Assembly (NCBI GenBank): GCA_947650285.1
Contig: CANTFL010001463.1
Span: 124,001 to 188,000, forward strand
Direction of reading: 5' to 3'
DNA: 64,000 nucleotides
DNA from: Hyaloperonospora brassicae
Taxonomy: Eukaryota > Oomycota > Peronosporomycetes > Peronosporales > Peronosporaceae
Below the pieces are notes generated by a model, which did no database searches, was not told the origin of the DNA, and saw only the letters and a list, made by a program, of their open reading frames with translations. The translations under genes were made by a program, and so were the position numbers. Shown piece by piece: positions 50,148 to 60,331 of the stretch (positions are counted from its first letter, which is position 1; each line of letters opens with the position of its first letter).

Positions 50148-50209
50148 TGACGGCCCCACGTAGCAACCATGACCCTTCGTCCTGCCTGTCGAGTTGTCGC
50201 AACACATGA

Positions 50210-51091
50210 TGGTTCGACGTGGCGACCGTATCTTTTTGAATTATATGTCACGATATTTCAAGACAGTCAACCAGATGACGCCGGAAGTTACTTATAAGTG
50301 GTCTTTCTACGAAACTTGAAGTCTCGGCGACACGACAGAAACGATATCTCCTCACATAGAGGTGTTTAATGGAACATATCAAAAGTTGTGGCAGCACACC
50401 CAAATGACTCATGGGTACCCATGATTCGTTCTCGTGATATGTCGTGGAGTGCACGTCGTTCCTTCATTTACCAGCGCTTTGCTCATGCAAACAACAACAC
50501 GAGGCATCCAGCGAGATCAGGACGTGCCGTGGCGTCTAACATCTGTATAAAGGCAGAGAACGTTGAGCTCACGTCCATTTGTATACTTTAACACGAAGAC
50601 AGGAGGGCCAGTATTGATCGGGGTTTCACCTCATTGGTTGGATTTGCCCTTTTCACCACGCTGCTTAATTTTGATCCGCCTTGTTCGAAGGTATCCCATA
50701 GACTTGACTATGACAAGTCGAGATGAAAGAGGGAGAAAAAGCATAGGGGAATGAAATGGTAGGCAACAAGGGAACACGCACCTTTTCACACCTAGGCATC
50801 GGTCTGTAGGACCGAAGGCCAATTTTTTGCAGCAATATTGCTTCTTGTTCAATTTTGACATCGTTTAGCATCTACAGGCCATCCCGTCACGCAGCAACCT
50901 CAAACATCCGTATCACATTAGTCCATATCCCTCTTTATATTTGGTGACACGCGCATATGGACGAAGTTCTCATCGGTCGAGCACAGCTTGTGGTCCGCAG
51001 TGTCAGTTTTATTTGCGGGAGACGGCGGGCCACTTGTCACATCAGATTATGCGTGCGTTTGCGCGACGCGAGTGGAAGGATGTTTAAGCAC
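50210..51091. other. Intergenic, no gene seen
   Basis: Short frames only. A 14-base palindrome CATGGGTACCCATG lies near 50,410. The stretch ends at the TA target site of the pogo element. Confidence 0.5.
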
Positions 51092-51325
51092 TACAGTAGT
51101 CTCTACATATAAGAACCTCTATAGACGGTTAAATTTCTGTTTAAGGAACTTCGTGTCCCGCACCAAGCTGCAGAACTTGTTTTTTTTGTGTTGATTCTAT
51201 ATAAAATACTTAAGAAATAGGGTACTAAAACAACGCGCACCAACCACCAGTTTACTTCTATATTGGACTTGCCACAGTCTCGCATTGCCTGCCACTTTGC
51301 ACATTTTCTTCCGTTCCACCTAAAC

Positions 51326-52869
51326 ATGTCGTTAAAGCGAACGATTCTGGCGATGGAGCAAAGGCGTCAGGTGCAGGTGCACATCCCACGCACACTAGGA
51401 ATAAAACTATTCCAAATAAAAGACTGGGTCAGGGAGAAGCTCGACCCTCGGATCTCCACAACGGCAGCAGAACGGATTCGTCAGGTACCGGCCAACGCAT
51501 TCCTAACCACGGGCATGAAGCGTAATCAAAAGGTGCTGATTACAGCGTTTTAGTCTGCGTTCTTCGCACTCTATCGTCTCAATGACGGAAAGGCAATTCT
51601 CACAGATGATCTACTAGTAGAAGAAGGTCGCTCAATTTGATCCGCTCAAGGGACAAGCGAGGACGACATGCGGCTTTCGAATGGGTGGCTGCACAAATTT
51701 AAGACTCGATACGGCATCCAGCAGCATGTGATTTACGGCGAAGCAGGCTCAGTTGATCGCGCTCAACTCGCAGTGAATCGAATATAGTTTAAAGAGCTGA
51801 TTGGACGATATTCACCACGAAATGTAGTCAATTTTGACGAATCAGCTCTCTTATATAGCCTACATCCAAACATGACACTGGCGACGGTCAAGCGCAACGT
51901 AAGATGTCAGAGAAGGATCGTATCACAGTCGCAATGTGCTGCAACATGACCGGGACCGAGAAGATGGATCTCGTTGTCATAGGCAAGTCGAAACAACCAC
52001 GAGCATTTCGCATTGTCAAAACCAAGCAAATGAAGTTTTGTTCTTCAACAACCAGACTGCGTGGCAAAACGGGTCAACGTTTGCTGATTGGCTTCGGCGT
52101 TTCGATGCCAAGATGCACGGGTGGCGAGTGTTTCTCCTGCTGGACAACGCGTCGTGTCACTATGGCGTCGCTGAATGCTACAATGTCAACCTGGCATTCT
52201 TGCCACCAACTATGACAGCGCACTTGAAACCGATCGACGCAGGTAAGTTTGAATGGATGTTCTTTTGACCAGCAATATCTCACGTGCTTTTTCCTGATAG
52301 GAATTATACGGAAATTAAAGCGCGGTATTGAAAGAATTTTGTTCGATGGCTCCTGGATGCAATCCACTCCAAAATCGACCGATCTTTGAATATCTTGGAG
52401 GCTGTGCGCTTCGCAACATCAAGCTGGGAGGAGGTACCCGAGGAAAGTGTGCTATCGTGGGGACGTTAACGACGGCCGATCTCACTCATCCAACTACGCG
52501 ACTACAATAAATGCATCGATGAATATGAGGATGACGAGCTGGCCAAGCTCATGGAAGGTTTGACTTGCAGCGTGAGTGTCGTCGATCACTTCGGAGCGGA
52601 TGACGGCAAGCCGATCGTGTGTGACTCGGACTAACAGAGCATGAGGCGATTGAGAAGGACAATGATGGTGACAGCGCCGATGAGGTGACGATTAAGCCAT
52701 CCGAAGCTCTAGACTGTTGTCTCCGTCTGCCATCATTTCTTTCGCTACAGCATGATAGCGACGAATTGACGAAGAAGCTGGCAAGTATCACCGACCACGT
52801 TATACAGCAGTGCTCGATGCGAAAGACTCAGTGTACCATGGATGCATTTCTGAAAATGGGTTCAAATTG
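51326..52869 (+). pseudogene. Tigger/pogo-type DDE transposase, broken
   Basis: The ATG at 51,326 begins MSLKRTILAMEQRRQ. Further on come a CENP-B-type HTH region (KFKTRYGIQQHV, about 51,700) and the DDE core. All three catalytic Asp codons survive: FDES (51,836-51,838), LLLDNAS (52,143-52,145) and PIDAG (52,236-52,238). In-frame stops occur at 51,551, 51,638 and 51,785. Frame changes occur near 51,900 and between about 52,010 and 52,040, with more stops after 52,300. A GT...AG intron (52,243-52,300) interrupts the DAG codon context, as expected when the downstream IIRKLKRG segment is joined. The tail (52,685-52,869) ends in a Cys/Met-rich segment typical of Tigger proteins. The reading cannot produce a functional enzyme as it stands. 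Confidence 0.88.
52243..52300 (+). other. Spliceosomal intron within the transposase pseudogene
   Basis: 58 bases starting GTAAGT and ending TGATAG. Removal keeps the frame between the third catalytic Asp segment and the conserved basic segment after it; without removal the frame stops at once. The size is typical of oomycete introns. Confidence 0.6.
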
Positions 52870-52952
52870 ACCCTCCATATAAGACCGTCTTATATAAGGA
52901 ACGAGGCAAAAACGCCACATATTTTGGTCCGCTATATGGAGGGACGACTGTA

Positions 52953-54792
52953 CCTCCGAGCTCGGGAAGGGTGTGGCACTCTTGTCCCCTGGGCACTCGA
53001 TCCCAAAAGCACAGTCTTCAGTTCATCGTTGACGCTACTGTGATAGCGTGAAAGCGGCACAAGAGGACATAATGGAGTAGTTGCGGTCTCAAATGTGGGA
53101 TCATTGTCTTGATGTTGTAGTTGCTGCCGTCGTCGATCTGTTGTGTTGGGGATCGCAAGTTGCAAAGCCACGTGTCAAGTGCAAGACGTCCGTCGCGGTT
53201 TTTTTTCACGTCAAAGAGGATTCGCATCCTTTCGCGGTCGATTTCTGCGTGGTCGATTGCTGTACTACTACAGTTGCAAAAGAAGAAGAGCGTCGTTTGT
53301 CTCCAGTATATCTACTTTTGTCGCAGGTGGGATAGTCCACGTTGGTGCGGTTGTAGTTGCATACACATAGGAAAACTACTCGGGATGGGACAAAGAAGGC
53401 TGGAACGGATGTGACGTTTGCGACACTCGCGGTCGGGTGAATTCTTTCTCGCAGCAAGGTCGGGTGCTGGCACGATCTGCAAGCAGCAGATTGATTGTAC
53501 GTTCACGGCTGCGATGACATTGTCGCAAACACTGCCAATTGTTCGAGTCTATGAGCAGCGCGACAATCACACGCGTCGCACCCGCACGACAAGCGGTTCA
53601 GAGATACAGGTGTTGAAATTGCGAGACTGCATTGCTCTGCTGTGACGCACACTCACGTACTGAAGGAATGTACTCCGACCTAAGGCGGTACAATCGCTCT
53701 AACCAGAAGTGATCGCGTCGTCTGTGCTCTTGCAATCATTAGTCAACTCCCGGGCAATGCACTGTCGGACCATTGATGTTCGAAGCTAATCAATAACTTT
53801 TACCTCTATTGCTCGTACTGTGGCCAGGTCTGTAACACGCTAACGCAATGGTCAACCTCACTCGAATCGGCTGATTCATAGCTGACGAACTAATTCGTGC
53901 CGAGGATGATCCGAATCGGGTCATACGGTGATGTGCTCGCGCTTTTCTAGAACGTGCGAGCAAACGGCTGGACGTCACGCCCTTTGTATTGTCACCAGGA
54001 CCCGCTTGTCTTCAGCGAAGCTACGGTTCATAAATCGAAGTCGAGCATGCATGTTGCACGTATGCCCTGTTTCTCTCTCTCTCTCGCTGTCAGGTCCCCT
54101 CTTCTGCGATACGACACTTCGAGTAAAAACTGAACATGCGGACTTCAAGTCGTGACAAAGAAGCGGTCATCTCGCACAGAGCAAAGCGTGACTTGTCACG
54201 CTTTTTTCTGGACAAACACAGCTGTTGAGAAGGCGGGTGCGGTGGTCGTTCGTAGGCCGTACACCTGCCCAAGAGGAACAGCAGACCGGATCCTAGAAGA
54301 TGGGAGCGAATGTCGTCGCACGAGAAGCTGGACCACGCGCGTCGCTTTCGTTTGCAAAGCAGGTTTGCTTTATCCGGATGCGGCCGCTGAGAACGATCGC
54401 AATGGGGTCTACGAGTCTAGTTGCCGGATTCTGGTTAGAACCGACGACCCCAAGAGCTGACGAGTATCGAAGTTAGCGCCGGTAGCATCGATAAGTGATA
54501 GAAAGGCTTGGGGCTCGACCGTTTCACGCCTCATCGGAAGATTATAGCGTCGCAGCACAATGCCGTCAGGTTCATCAGTAGCCACCAAGAAGGCCAAACT
54601 TGCACCTCACTCTCCTGACTGCAAATCGGTGTAAAATGTGGAATGCGTACGCCATTTGCTCGTGTCGGTGCAGCCGCAACGCAAGCGAATTCATGTTGGC
54701 CAACTTGTGCGCTACATCCAGATGCTCTAACGCTTACACACTTCGATTGTCTCATGGATCAAAACAGGTAGCAGCCTTCGTGAACAATTTTG
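52953..54792. other. Intergenic between pogo element and effector promoter
   Basis: About 1.8 kb with many short overlapping frames (for example 53,081-53,335, 53,121-53,414 and 53,143-53,370, all plus and overlapping in different frames), none with a domain. A CT microsatellite lies at 54,071-54,085. No gene is supported. Confidence 0.55.
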
Positions 54793-54904
54793 TCGCATCC
54801 CCAAGCGCTTTCGAGCGTTTACGCGCAGCAAATCTCGCATCGTCAAGCGCGGATCTAGCGTTTACGGTCAACAAATCGCGCTTGTTCAAGCGCGAATCAA
54901 GCGT
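54793..54904. repeat. Imperfect 42-43-bp tandem repeat upstream of the 875-aa effector
   Basis: Units start at 54,793 and 54,835, with a partial third at 54,878. Shared features are TCGCATC-CAAGCGC, a GAGCGTTTACG or TAGCGTTTACG block, and CAACAAATC. The array ends about 125 bases before the start codon, so it sits in the promoter. Confidence 0.75.
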
Positions 54905-54985
54905 AGGGGGGCAACACACTATTTTCGCCCCCCTCTCTCTCCCAGTCCACGATCGTCCTTGGCCACTTTACGATTCGCGTGCCAA

Positions 54986-54994
54986 CCATTTCCG
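54986..54994 (+). promoter_or_regulatory. Initiator-like element of the 875-aa effector
   Basis: CCATTTCCG resembles the oomycete initiator (CATT plus pyrimidines) and lies 35-43 bases before the ATG at 55,029. The match is weaker than for the other two genes. Confidence 0.3.
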
Positions 54995-55028
54995 TGGTAA
55001 CGACCAATCTGCGATTCTGTTTTACAGC

Positions 55029-57656
55029 ATGCATCCGTTCGCCATCGCACTCTGGGCTACACTCCCGTTGACAGGTGCCTACGATGCCTTGACTGCTGCC
55101 ACCTTGAAGCAAGCTGCAGCCGACTCACCTCCTCAAGGCAGCCCGTTGGCAGGCGACCCGATTGACATTCGTGAACATGAGCGGTTGCTGAGAAGTGCTG
55201 AGACAGCTTTCAACAACACCGAAGAGAGAGTAGCAGTTCCTGGACTCGAGATGGCAGCCTACCAGCTTGAGAAGGCCTCGACAAAGACAGCAAAGTCGCT
55301 GTGGACCAAAACTTGGGCAGTACTCAAAACGATCGTTCCTGGTTCTCACAAACAAATGCAGTTTGGAAAAGATGCCTTGACTTCCCTAAAAAATATGGAT
55401 AAGAACGCAGTGAAAGTAAAAAACGGGGTCCATTACGTGGTGGTGCATTCAGAGAAAGTACGGCTGCGTGAACGCTTAATGGAGCAACACAAACTTGATG
55501 GAATGGTAGAGGCGTACGCGACTATCAAAGATGGTCATTACAGCGACTTTGCGAAAGACCTTGCCCGCAAACTTCGTGAGGAGCAGTTCTTGAAGTGGTG
55601 GAATGAAGGAAAGTCTCCGTTTCAAGTTGTGCCCGTACTGAAGATTGGCCCCGATGGCATGCTTGCTCAGAAATTGAAGATGTTGGAAGGCTTCATCGCG
55701 TTTCGCAACCACAGGGTATTAAATAACGATGAATTCCTTCTCGGTACCTTGGTGAAAGGTCTCAAGGGCGAGGACAAATTGGCGTCGCTCATAGGAATAG
55801 CTAAGACAAATAGAGACGCAAATAGCGCAGCTGAGAAGCTGGAGAGGCTGCTGATGGACGAGTGGCACGGCCGAGGAGTGAAGCCTCTGAAACTGTTGGA
55901 GCAGCTTGGGATGGACAAAAGTGTGGACGACCTGTTCAGCTCCAAGCTAGACACAGTCGTGAAGTACGTCGCTGAATTCAACACAAAGAACACGGGTGCG
56001 GAGTTCTCGTTGCTCGCTCACTCCAGAGATCGCTACAAGGATAAGGCAGTGGTGAATGCGCTCATCACTGCAAGACAAGAGTCTACAAGTGCGTCGACGA
56101 AGGCCATTGCTAAGCGGTGGCAGAGTGAGTCGCTCAAGGACTGGTACAACCATGGAAAAGCGATTGATGAGGTTGTGGAGGAGCTCATCGTTGGTCAGGA
56201 GAAAGCTTTTACGCTAAGGATTGAAGCGTGCGAAGAGTACATCGGATTGTGCAAGCCCGGAACGTCAGACGGCAACACTCTCCTCAAAACCCTCGTGTCA
56301 CTCTTTGGTAGTGAGGACAAATTGGCGTCATTCATTGGACAGATGAGGACGAGGAGTGATGAAACGAGTGGTGCTAAGAAGCTGGAGAGGCTGCTGATGG
56401 ACGAGTGGCACGGCCGAGGAGTGAAGCCTCTGAAACTGTTGGAGCTGCTTGGGATGGACAAAAGTGTGGACGACCTGTTCAGCTCCAAGCTAGACACAGT
56501 CGTGAAGTACGTCGCTGAATTCAACACAAAGAATACGGGTGCGGAGTTCTCGTTGCTCGCTCACTCCAGAGATCGCTACAAGGATAAGGCAGTGGTGAAT
56601 GCGCTCATCGATGCAAGACAAGAGTCTACAAGTGCGTCGACGAAGGCCATTGCTAAGCGGTGGCAGAGTGAGTCGCTCAAGGACTGGTACAACCATGGAA
56701 AAGCGATTGATGAGGTTGTGGAGGAGCTCATCGTTGGTCAGGAGAAAGCTTTTACGCTAAGGATTGAAGCGTGCGAAGAGTACATCGGATTGTGCAAGCC
56801 CGGAACGTCAGACGACAACACTCTCCTCAAAACCCTCGTGTCACTCTTTGGTAGTGAGGACAAATTGGCGTCATTCATTGGACAGATCAAGACGAGGAGT
56901 GATGAAACGAGTGGTGCTAAGAAGCTGGAGAGGCTGCTGATGGACGAGTGGCACGGCCGAGGAGTGAAGCCTCTGAAACTGTTGGAGCTGCTTGGGATGG
57001 ACAAAAGTGTGGACGACCTGTTCAGCTCCAAGCTAGACACAGTCGTGAAGTACGTCGCTGAATTCAACACAAAGAATACGGGTGCGGAGTTCTCGTTGCT
57101 CGCTCACTCCAGAGATCGCTACAAGGATAAGGCAGTGGTGAATGCGCTCATCGATGCAAGGCAAGAACATCGCGGTGGTCCGACTGCGGATATTGCTGAG
57201 CAGTGGCAAAAGGAGTTGTTGAAGAGCTGGCTGAGTGAAGACAAATCCATTGAAGCCGTTCTCGGGGTTTTGCAGCGTCGCGACGACCAAGTTGTACCAC
57301 GTTCGGCTGAAAAAAAACTGGAAACACTGAAAATCTACATACAGTTATTTAACACAAAGAATCACCGGCACGGCACGGGCTCGTTCCCAGAACTTCGCGG
57401 GGACGCCGCTATCGCTATAATGCTTTGGGAGGCGATGGCTGAGGTGACACTCACGACTCATGCTTTCAACGCATACAAAACAGAACTATTTGCAAAATGG
57501 CGTGGTCTCAATTTAACAACGACGGACGTTCGCAAGATGTTTTCGAATGTAGGAGAGAGCAATGTTGCATACGTGGACTCGATTGCCAGTCACTACGAAA
57601 CGTTTTCGTTTTATGAGAACTCAAGACGTTCTAAGGTTGGCAAATGGCATCCATAG
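55029..57656 (+). CDS. RxLR-EER effector with about eight WY/LWY modules and internal 181-aa duplication
   Basis: 875 aa from the ATG at 55,029. The frame is open 429 bases further upstream, but only this start gives a signal peptide (residues 1-17, FAIALWATLPLTG). RLLR (52-55) is a full RxLR motif and TEER (64-67) the EER partner. The rest is a chain of helical modules whose key Trp residues fall about every 90 residues: W190, W279, W371, W460, W552, W641, W733 and W824, with matching Tyr segments such as VVKYVAEFN and CEEYIGLC. Residues ~269-712 consist of 2.45 almost identical 181-aa units, each holding two modules. Family knowledge: LWY chains such as PSR2 are delivered into host cells and act as modular adaptors for host enzymes. 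Length and module number are at the high end. It shares module blocks with the 385-aa effector at 25,827. The target is unknown. Confidence 0.9.
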   Translation: MHPFAIALWATLPLTGAYDALTAATLKQAAADSPPQGSPLAGDPIDIREHERLLRSAETAFNNTEERVAVPGLEMAAYQLEKASTKTAKSLWTKTWAVLKTIVPGSHKQMQFGKDALTSLKNMDKNAVKVKNGVHYVVVHSEKVRLRERLMEQHKLDGMVEAYATIKDGHYSDFAKDLARKLREEQFLKWWNEGKSPFQVVPVLKIGPDGMLAQKLKMLEGFIAFRNHRVLNNDEFLLGTLVKGLKGEDKLASLIGIAKTNRDANSAAEKLERLLMDEWHGRGVKPLKLLEQLGMDKSVDDLFSSKLDTVVKYVAEFNTKNTGAEFSLLAHSRDRYKDKAVVNALITARQESTSASTKAIAKRWQSESLKDWYNHGKAIDEVVEELIVGQEKAFTLRIEACEEYIGLCKPGTSDGNTLLKTLVSLFGSEDKLASFIGQMRTRSDETSGAKKLERLLMDEWHGRGVKPLKLLELLGMDKSVDDLFSSKLDTVVKYVAEFNTKNTGAEFSLLAHSRDRYKDKAVVNALIDARQESTSASTKAIAKRWQSESLKDWYNHGKAIDEVVEELIVGQEKAFTLRIEACEEYIGLCKPGTSDDNTLLKTLVSLFGSEDKLASFIGQIKTRSDETSGAKKLERLLMDEWHGRGVKPLKLLELLGMDKSVDDLFSSKLDTVVKYVAEFNTKNTGAEFSLLAHSRDRYKDKAVVNALIDARQEHRGGPTADIAEQWQKELLKSWLSEDKSIEAVLGVLQRRDDQVVPRSAEKKLETLKIYIQLFNTKNHRHGTGSFPELRGDAAIAIMLWEAMAEVTLTTHAFNAYKTELFAKWRGLNLTTTDVRKMFSNVGESNVAYVDSIASHYETFSFYENSRRSKVGKWHP
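55833..57163 (+). repeat. 543-bp tandem repeat within the effector, 2.45 copies
   Basis: The sequence GCTGGAGAGG recurs at 55,838, 56,381 and 56,924, exactly 543 bases apart. Units 55,833-56,375 and 56,376-56,918 differ at only a few bases (e.g. GAGCAGCTT versus GAGCTGCTT, GGC versus GAC); the third (56,919-57,163) is partial. 543 = 3 x 181, so the frame is preserved. Outside these borders similarity falls abruptly, showing a recent duplication event. Confidence 0.95.
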
Positions 57657-58022
57657 GCAATACAACAAGTGTCTACGAATACAACGCCTTTGCTTCAAAC
57701 TGTTTTGTAAGCTTTCTTGCACTATCGGGCGCTACCACTGCACGTGGCACAAGTGATAACAAAGATTCAGTTTTAATTGCGCTGCCCGAATGCTATTTGA
57801 TGACTTCTTTGATCTCGCTCATTATTTCCCCATAAGTTATGGCTTGTGCGCATTACAGCTGTTTGTTTGATAAGACCGTTGATGGGCAAGATGGTAGGTG
57901 ATGTCTTCATTGACTTAATCCAATCACAGCTCACGCTCAGGGCAGGCCGCAGCTTAATCAACTGATACGACCTTTAATCTGTCGAACGTAGTCCTATCGG
58001 CCACGAACGTTTAGAAGTTAGT
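57657..58022. other. 3' flank of the effector gene
   Basis: Short frames only. I see no gene and no clear polyadenylation or terminator signal. Confidence 0.5.
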
Positions 58023-58712
58023 ATGACTCACTCTGTACCCACAACAACTATCGTAATCTGGCAGATGATGCGTCGACCTGAACGGGAATGGCATGCACGT
58101 TTCCACACAGACCATTCTGCAGCTAGCAGCTTTTCACGTCAAGACAACTCCACTATGCCATATACGATGGTAAAGTGTGTGAATGCGTTCAAGCGCTTTG
58201 TCAAGCTGGTTATGTTGTGGCATCTGTCACAATTAGTTACAAGTTTTAAGCTTTGTAAATCGTTCGCGCATGTCATAGCATGTCGTTTTTTTAAGCGTAA
58301 ACTACAACGACTGCGTCAAGAACGGTGCTCCCTTCTAACATTCACCAACCCAGGCGAGTTCAAATCTACTCCTACTTCGATGCTTGATGATTCGACTGCG
58401 AAGCGTGTCTACGCAGGGATCGGACAATATTTTGCTTTATGTACTCTGAGTCAGCGGGTGCATCTACATGCAGTAGCAATTGATGGGATAATTATTGAGA
58501 AAAGTGTCAGGTGTCACAACGTATTACAGAATCTGGCGTACCCCAAGTATATCGTGGTACTGATGCAACGACGCATCAAACTATGCAAGAGATCCTGGCT
58601 GGAACACGTTGCCGTGGTGTTTGCTAGCGTACTGCTGATCCGAACTCATGCTACAAGTCTTTTTCGCTACCCCGACTTCGTACCGCTGTTCATCCCACTC
58701 GTGCGTCGATAG
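58023..58712 (+). CDS. Hypothetical 229-codon open frame
   Basis: ATG-initiated frame longer than most chance frames in this AT-rich stretch. The predicted protein is basic, rich in Leu, Arg, His and Cys, and has no signal peptide or recognisable domain. It contains a hydrophobic stretch near the end (HVAVVFASVLLI). No promoter element was noticed. It could be a chance frame, an orphan gene or a decayed fragment. I do not recognise it. Confidence 0.2.
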   Translation: MTHSVPTTTIVIWQMMRRPEREWHARFHTDHSAASSFSRQDNSTMPYTMVKCVNAFKRFVKLVMLWHLSQLVTSFKLCKSFAHVIACRFFKRKLQRLRQERCSLLTFTNPGEFKSTPTSMLDDSTAKRVYAGIGQYFALCTLSQRVHLHAVAIDGIIIEKSVRCHNVLQNLAYPKYIVVLMQRRIKLCKRSWLEHVAVVFASVLLIRTHATSLFRYPDFVPLFIPLVRR

Positions 58713-59533
58713 TGCCGCGAGCACTGCCATCTTCCTCGGACACAGTGCGGTGGAAAAGCTGGAAGAAAAATGCTTCATACAAGTACCATGACCTTTGTAG
58801 CCTCCAGAGGCAATCCATCGAGCTCACGGCCCGGCTTCTTTCTATCGCTGAAACACCTGACCGAATGTTGTGGTCCGTAGGGCCGAAAAGCATGACATGG
58901 ACTATCAACGAACTTCGGTTTGAGCACGTACGAAGCGGTTGTGTGTCGGCCTTATAGGTTGGAAGTGCGCGTTAGGAGACGTGGAAACATATACCCGTTG
59001 TGTCCGCTCTCATTGGACTGCCAGCGGCATCAGGGCAAGAATGAGCTTTCTCGACGTATCTTGCACTTTGGCAGGTTCAGCTGGCGGTCTTGATGGAAAT
59101 TGTCGCGACCATATTTCTAGCCCTCGAGTGAAGATGTGGTAAACCCAGAGCTTGTTCTCTCATATTTTGATCGAGTCAGGACAAATGTCACGCGGTCGCA
59201 CGACTCAACAAGAAGAGGGTCGTGTATGTTGCTAGAAGAGAGAATCAATGTGTTCGATGCAGATCCCGGTCGTTTATACCTCTGCTATCACATCATTATG
59301 TTTGTCTATCCGAAAGAGATATACAATCCACACAGCAGTCTTGAAAGTACGACTAGCACAAACAACGTTGTGCGCCCAAAAAGAGATTGTTCCAAAATGA
59401 TAAGGATAAGCAACACGGCTACAATCGGTAGCTTCACAAAGCGTTCCTGATTCATTCATTTCTCCTAAGTTTACAATTGTTTAGGGCATTTGCAGCTAGA
59501 CCACGAGCTCTGATGATCTCTCACGTGCGATGA
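58713..59533. other. Intergenic, no gene seen
   Basis: Several frames of 60-105 codons occur on both strands without features. The stretch is followed by an AAGGGGGG purine run at about 59,540. Confidence 0.5.
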
Positions 59534-59539
59534 GACTAC

Positions 59540-60331
59540 TTTAAGGGGGGTAGGCTAACTTGTGTAAGACGACCTTGGCGTCCGCCAGGTCTTTCTCATG
59601 ACCCGACCTGGTGCTACATTCACCCGAACACACAACTGGCTGTACCGAGTCAAACTCCATTCCTATATGCGACCTCTTTTACTTCGACACTGTAGCGGAG
59701 CTACACAGATCCTTAAGTCAGAGGAAGACTTAACGCTCAATGAGCAACTTTGGTTATACGAACCCGACTCGAAGAGTCAACAGCTTCGAGAGCTAAGGTT
59801 TGGTTCAAAGAACCCGACTCAAAGAGTCAACAAGCTCAGAGAACTTACGTTCCCTGTTCCAGGGGGACCAAATGATTCCAAGAATCAAACGCACTGAGTG
59901 CACAAGGAGTAGCTGCCTCAACAAGGCGTTGCTACCTCCTTATCGATCGCAAGACGCATCAGAGAGGCACGTGTCTTATGTTGATTAAAAAGGGGAACTG
60001 AATTTTATTTCTTCTTTTAACCTAAAAGAACACCTTAGAACAAAGTAATTATCCTACTCGCTAATGTCCTAATTAAACCTATTAAAAGTTCTCGTAATCA
60101 ATGGTTGACAGACATCAGTCTTCAACAATTGATACTGTGTTCTAATATTACTTTAAAAGGGATCCCATACCTTGTGTGCACCACACCTATTGTCGACTAC
60201 CAATCGACGTGTAACCCTGTACACCCTCCCCTTCAGAGTGACGTTACCACAAAACGTCAATCGAATTCTTTCTTCGAAGAGGGCGGTGTGTGTGCGCTTC
60301 AACCTTCACGGTTGGAAAAACACAAAACACC
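59540..60331. repeat. Putative LTR/leader preceding the gag-like region
   Basis: Starts after a polypurine-like TTTAAGGGGGG, a sequence type found next to LTRs, followed by TGTGTAAGACG. It is non-coding, contains a 50-bp tandem duplication (59,749-59,848), and leads directly to the gag-like ATG at 60,332. The borders were not fixed, because no second LTR copy lies in the window. Confidence 0.4.
59749..59848. repeat. Two tandem copies of a 50-bp unit
   Basis: AACCCGACTC is found at 59,761 and 59,811, both followed by (G/A)AAGAGTCAACA. The whole 50-bp unit from TTTGGTT onward is duplicated with modest divergence. Each unit contains a GACTC/GAGTC mini-hairpin. Confidence 0.8.

Larger units (their letters stand above)
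51094..52950 (+). mobile_element. Pogo/Tigger (Tc1-mariner superfamily) DNA transposon, 1,857 bp
   Basis: The left terminus CAGTAGTCTCTACATATA (51,094-51,111) matches the inverted right terminus CAGTCGTCCCTCCATATA (52,950 back to 52,933) at 15 of 18 positions. TA dinucleotides flank both ends (51,092-51,093 and 52,951-52,952), the hallmark target duplication of this superfamily. The interior is filled by one plus-strand transposase pseudogene. The right end also contains a second inverted copy of CCCTCCATATA (52,871-52,881). The element is full length in outline, so decay occurred after insertion. Confidence 0.9.

Noticed and set aside
50411..50424. CATGGGTACCCATG palindrome as regulatory operator
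   Set aside because: A single short palindrome with no gene nearby; chance is sufficient.
54600..55028. Upstream extension of the effector frame (143 extra codons)
   Set aside because: The extension lacks a signal peptide, runs through a tandem DNA repeat, and would bury the signal peptide and RxLR motif that start at 55,029.
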